Origin: an uncultured Lachnospiraceae bacterium
Lineage (GTDB): Bacteria; Bacillota; Clostridia; Lachnospirales; Lachnospiraceae
Direction of reading: 5' to 3'
Assembly: GCA_944376125.1 (NCBI GenBank)
Contig: CALWBQ010000047.1
Coordinates: 1 to 64,000, forward strand
Length of the DNA stretch: 64,000 bases
Shown here: in pieces, positions 62,509-64,000 of the stretch
How the letters are laid out: every line of letters begins with the position of its first letter
Numbering within the stretch: the first letter of the stretch is position 1
Translations under genes and position numbers: made by a program
Notes under the pieces: model-generated
Told to the model about the DNA's origin: nothing
Seen by the model: only the letters and a program-made list of their open reading frames with translations
Database searches by the model: none

Positions 62509-62949
62509 ATGATTCGAGAAGCTCGCAGCAGCGATATCCCGGAGATCATGGAACTCTGGCTGAACGCCAATCTCCAGGCTCATTCTTTTGTGCCGGGTCA
62601 CTACTGGACAGATCACTATGATCTGGTCAAAAAAATGCTGCCCCAGGCAGAACTGTACGTGCGGGAGGATGAAGATTCCGGAAAGATCCTGGGCTTTATC
62701 GGACTGGATGGAACTTACATCGCAGGGATCTTTGTCCTGGATCACGCCCGCTCCCAGGGGATCGGCTCCGGACTCATCCGCCATGCAAAGTCCCTGAAGA
62801 ATCGCCTCATCCTGAAGGTCTATGAGAAAAATCAGCGGGCGGTAGCCTTTTACAAAAGGGAAGGCTTCCAGATCCAGTCTGAAAGCCTTGATAGTGATAC
62901 TGGCGAGAGGGAATACTGTATGGTGTGGGACGGTCAGCCGCCTGCCTGA
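62509..62949 (+). CDS. GNAT-family N-acetyltransferase (YjaB-like)
   Basis: A 146-aa single-domain acetyltransferase: IREARSSDIPEIMELWLNAN start, acetyl-CoA motif HARSQGIGSGLIRHAKSLKNRLILKVYEKNQRAVAFYKREGF. Short form similar to YjaB proteins. AGGAGGTCTTTT precedes the ATG. Its stop overlaps the convergent gene by 16 bases. Acceptor unknown. Confidence 0.88.
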   Translation: MIREARSSDIPEIMELWLNANLQAHSFVPGHYWTDHYDLVKKMLPQAELYVREDEDSGKILGFIGLDGTYIAGIFVLDHARSQGIGSGLIRHAKSLKNRLILKVYEKNQRAVAFYKREGFQIQSESLDSDTGEREYCMVWDGQPPA

Positions 62950-64000
62950 CGCCTGCCGGAAACTCCCACACTCCAGCAGACCTTCCCGGCTCCGCCAAAA
63001 GAAGGAGCCAGTTTTACTTTGACGGCTTCCACACCGGGCACCAGATTGTAGATGGTCTCTTCCCCGTACGGAAGAGACAGATTCCCCTCTGTCACCGTCA
63101 GCCTGATATCTGCCCGCCCTTCTATTGTCAGGGAATTTTTTTCCTGCCGGACGCTGCTCCCCGGCGCTTTTACCAGCGGAACCACGACGCTGGCATGTTC
63201 TGGAAGTTCTGCCTGGAAGGCAATCCTGTCATCGGAAAATGTATATCGGATCCGGTACCTGCCCTGGCCCCCTTCCAGTTTCTTGCGGGCAGCATTTCTC
63301 AATTCGCCCTCTGCCTCCAGGACAGCAGGCTCCCTGCCGGCTTCGTACATGCGGCTGGAGTCATCGTAGAGACTGCTGTAGCCCGTCTTTTCCTCTTCCC
63401 CCTCGATCCGGAAGCTGATGCACTCGTGGCGGTCCAGGGTTGGCAGCTGCATATTGGACGGCTCTTTTCTCACATATTCATTCATCCCGGAACAGAGGAT
63501 GGGGCCGTATTCCCTCTGCCACAGCAGAGTCATCATTCCCCCGCCGGCATGCCCCTGACTCAGATCTCCGTACTGCCAGTCATAGGAGGTGACATCGGCC
63601 GTATACTCCGGCCCCTCCGCCCGGTACAGGGCCATATCTCTATAATAATATATCCCCGTCTTCTTCGGCCGCTGCACAGGCAGATCTGTGATCCGCTCCT
63701 CCAGGCCGTAATCCAGGATTCCTGCCGCTGTCTTTGCGTGAGTGAACGTATGGTGGATGCAGGGAGGCTCCCCCAGTTCATACTGATAGATTCCTCCGTA
63801 CAGAAGTCCGTTGTGGGTACATCGCCGCTGCATCCGAAGCATCCGGGATGCCGCCTGACCAAGCTCCTTTTCCCTGTCGCTGAAAAGCAGATAGCCCAGG
63901 GTGCCCCCGTCAGAAGTCCTGCTTCCCCAGTAAGTCCATTTGAAATTTCTGGTTCCAAAGCTGTCGTCAATCCCGCCGTCATCCAGAATAAATCTCTCAT
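62934..64000 (-). CDS. Partial protein of unknown function, cut by the right edge
   Basis: At least 355 residues open to the window edge; the in-frame ATG at 63842 is internal, since coding-like sequence (ILDDGGIDDSFGTRNFKW, TYWGSRTSDGGTLGYLLFSDREKELGQAASRM) continues upstream in the same frame. No signal or membrane segment in the visible part. The sequence is rich in aromatic residues and Gly, with a C-terminal beta-rich feel (RYTFSDDRIAFQAELPEHASVVVPL). It may be a polysaccharide-active enzyme, but I recognise no family. The start lies outside the window. Confidence 0.7.
   Translation of the reverse strand, partial: ERFILDDGGIDDSFGTRNFKWTYWGSRTSDGGTLGYLLFSDREKELGQAASRMLRMQRRCTHNGLLYGGIYQYELGEPPCIHHTFTHAKTAAGILDYGLEERITDLPVQRPKKTGIYYYRDMALYRAEGPEYTADVTSYDWQYGDLSQGHAGGGMMTLLWQREYGPILCSGMNEYVRKEPSNMQLPTLDRHECISFRIEGEEEKTGYSSLYDDSSRMYEAGREPAVLEAEGELRNAARKKLEGGQGRYRIRYTFSDDRIAFQAELPEHASVVVPLVKAPGSSVRQEKNSLTIEGRADIRLTVTEGNLSLPYGEETIYNLVPGVEAVKVKLAPSFGGAGKVCWSVGVSGRRQAGG

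Overview
The window looks like a chromosomal segment of a Gram-positive anaerobe of the Clostridia, most likely a gut Lachnospiraceae (Clostridium cluster XIVa type). The evidence is the rimP-nusA-ylxR-ylxQ-infB-rbfA-nrnA-truB-ribF operon, an HprK/Crh-type module beside rapZ-whiA, T-box and TPP leaders, strong AGGAGG ribosome sites, radical SAM and TRAP systems, and base composition near 50% GC. Species was assigned by gene recognition only, not by database search. I see no prophage, insertion sequence, CRISPR array or rRNA.

Layout. 1-8.1 kb (minus): a putative glycoside-hydrolase lipoprotein, a DUF1653 protein, uvrC, hprK, murB, rapZ, whiA and an HPr-like protein with Glu in place of His15 (Crh type). 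8.2-15.8 kb: AlkD-type repair protein, a DUF1846 protein (+), nitroreductase, ftsH, a small Cys-containing protein (+), an HtrA-type protease and its MarR-type neighbour. 16.2-17.8 kb (+): a compact unit of a secreted Ca-loop protein, an ECF sigma factor and an RsgI-like membrane anti-sigma factor. 17.8-26.3 kb (minus): the translation/ribosome-maturation operon, with its promoter and a leader hairpin.

26.3-34.4 kb: an ABC importer without a binding protein, a zinc-ribbon membrane protein, a PTS IIC protein, a YitT protein, galT, and a divergent Gx transporter/NusG-domain-II pair. 34.4-38.9 kb (minus): TPP riboswitch, thiC, thiW, a thiM-thiE fusion and thiD. This makes HMP de novo and takes up and phosphorylates thiazole. 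38.9-42.4 kb: gpmI, then a TrpB2 gene under a tryptophan T-box.

42.5-48.4 kb: hexuronate utilisation, with uxuA, an SDR fructuronate reductase and a three-part TRAP transporter, divergent from an AraC regulator. 48.4-50.9 kb: tRNA-Ala(CGC), a sulfatase-maturase-like radical SAM protein, a membrane protein of unknown function and a long inverted repeat. 50.9-56.0 kb: a YclNOPQ/FatDCB-like siderophore importer next to a LysR regulator; both promoters carry the same 18-bp palindrome. 56.2-59.3 kb: secG-rnr-smpB. 59.3-64 kb: a cyclase-family hydrolase, a MATE pump, two GNAT proteins and a gene cut by the right edge.

The observations most worth following are the sigma/anti-sigma/Ca-loop unit, the shared LysR operator, the apparent non-AUG start of the first siderophore permease, the ThiM-ThiE fusion in the opposite order to the yeast fusion, the Glu15 HPr paralogue, and an unexplained leader terminator ahead of the orphan ABC transporter.
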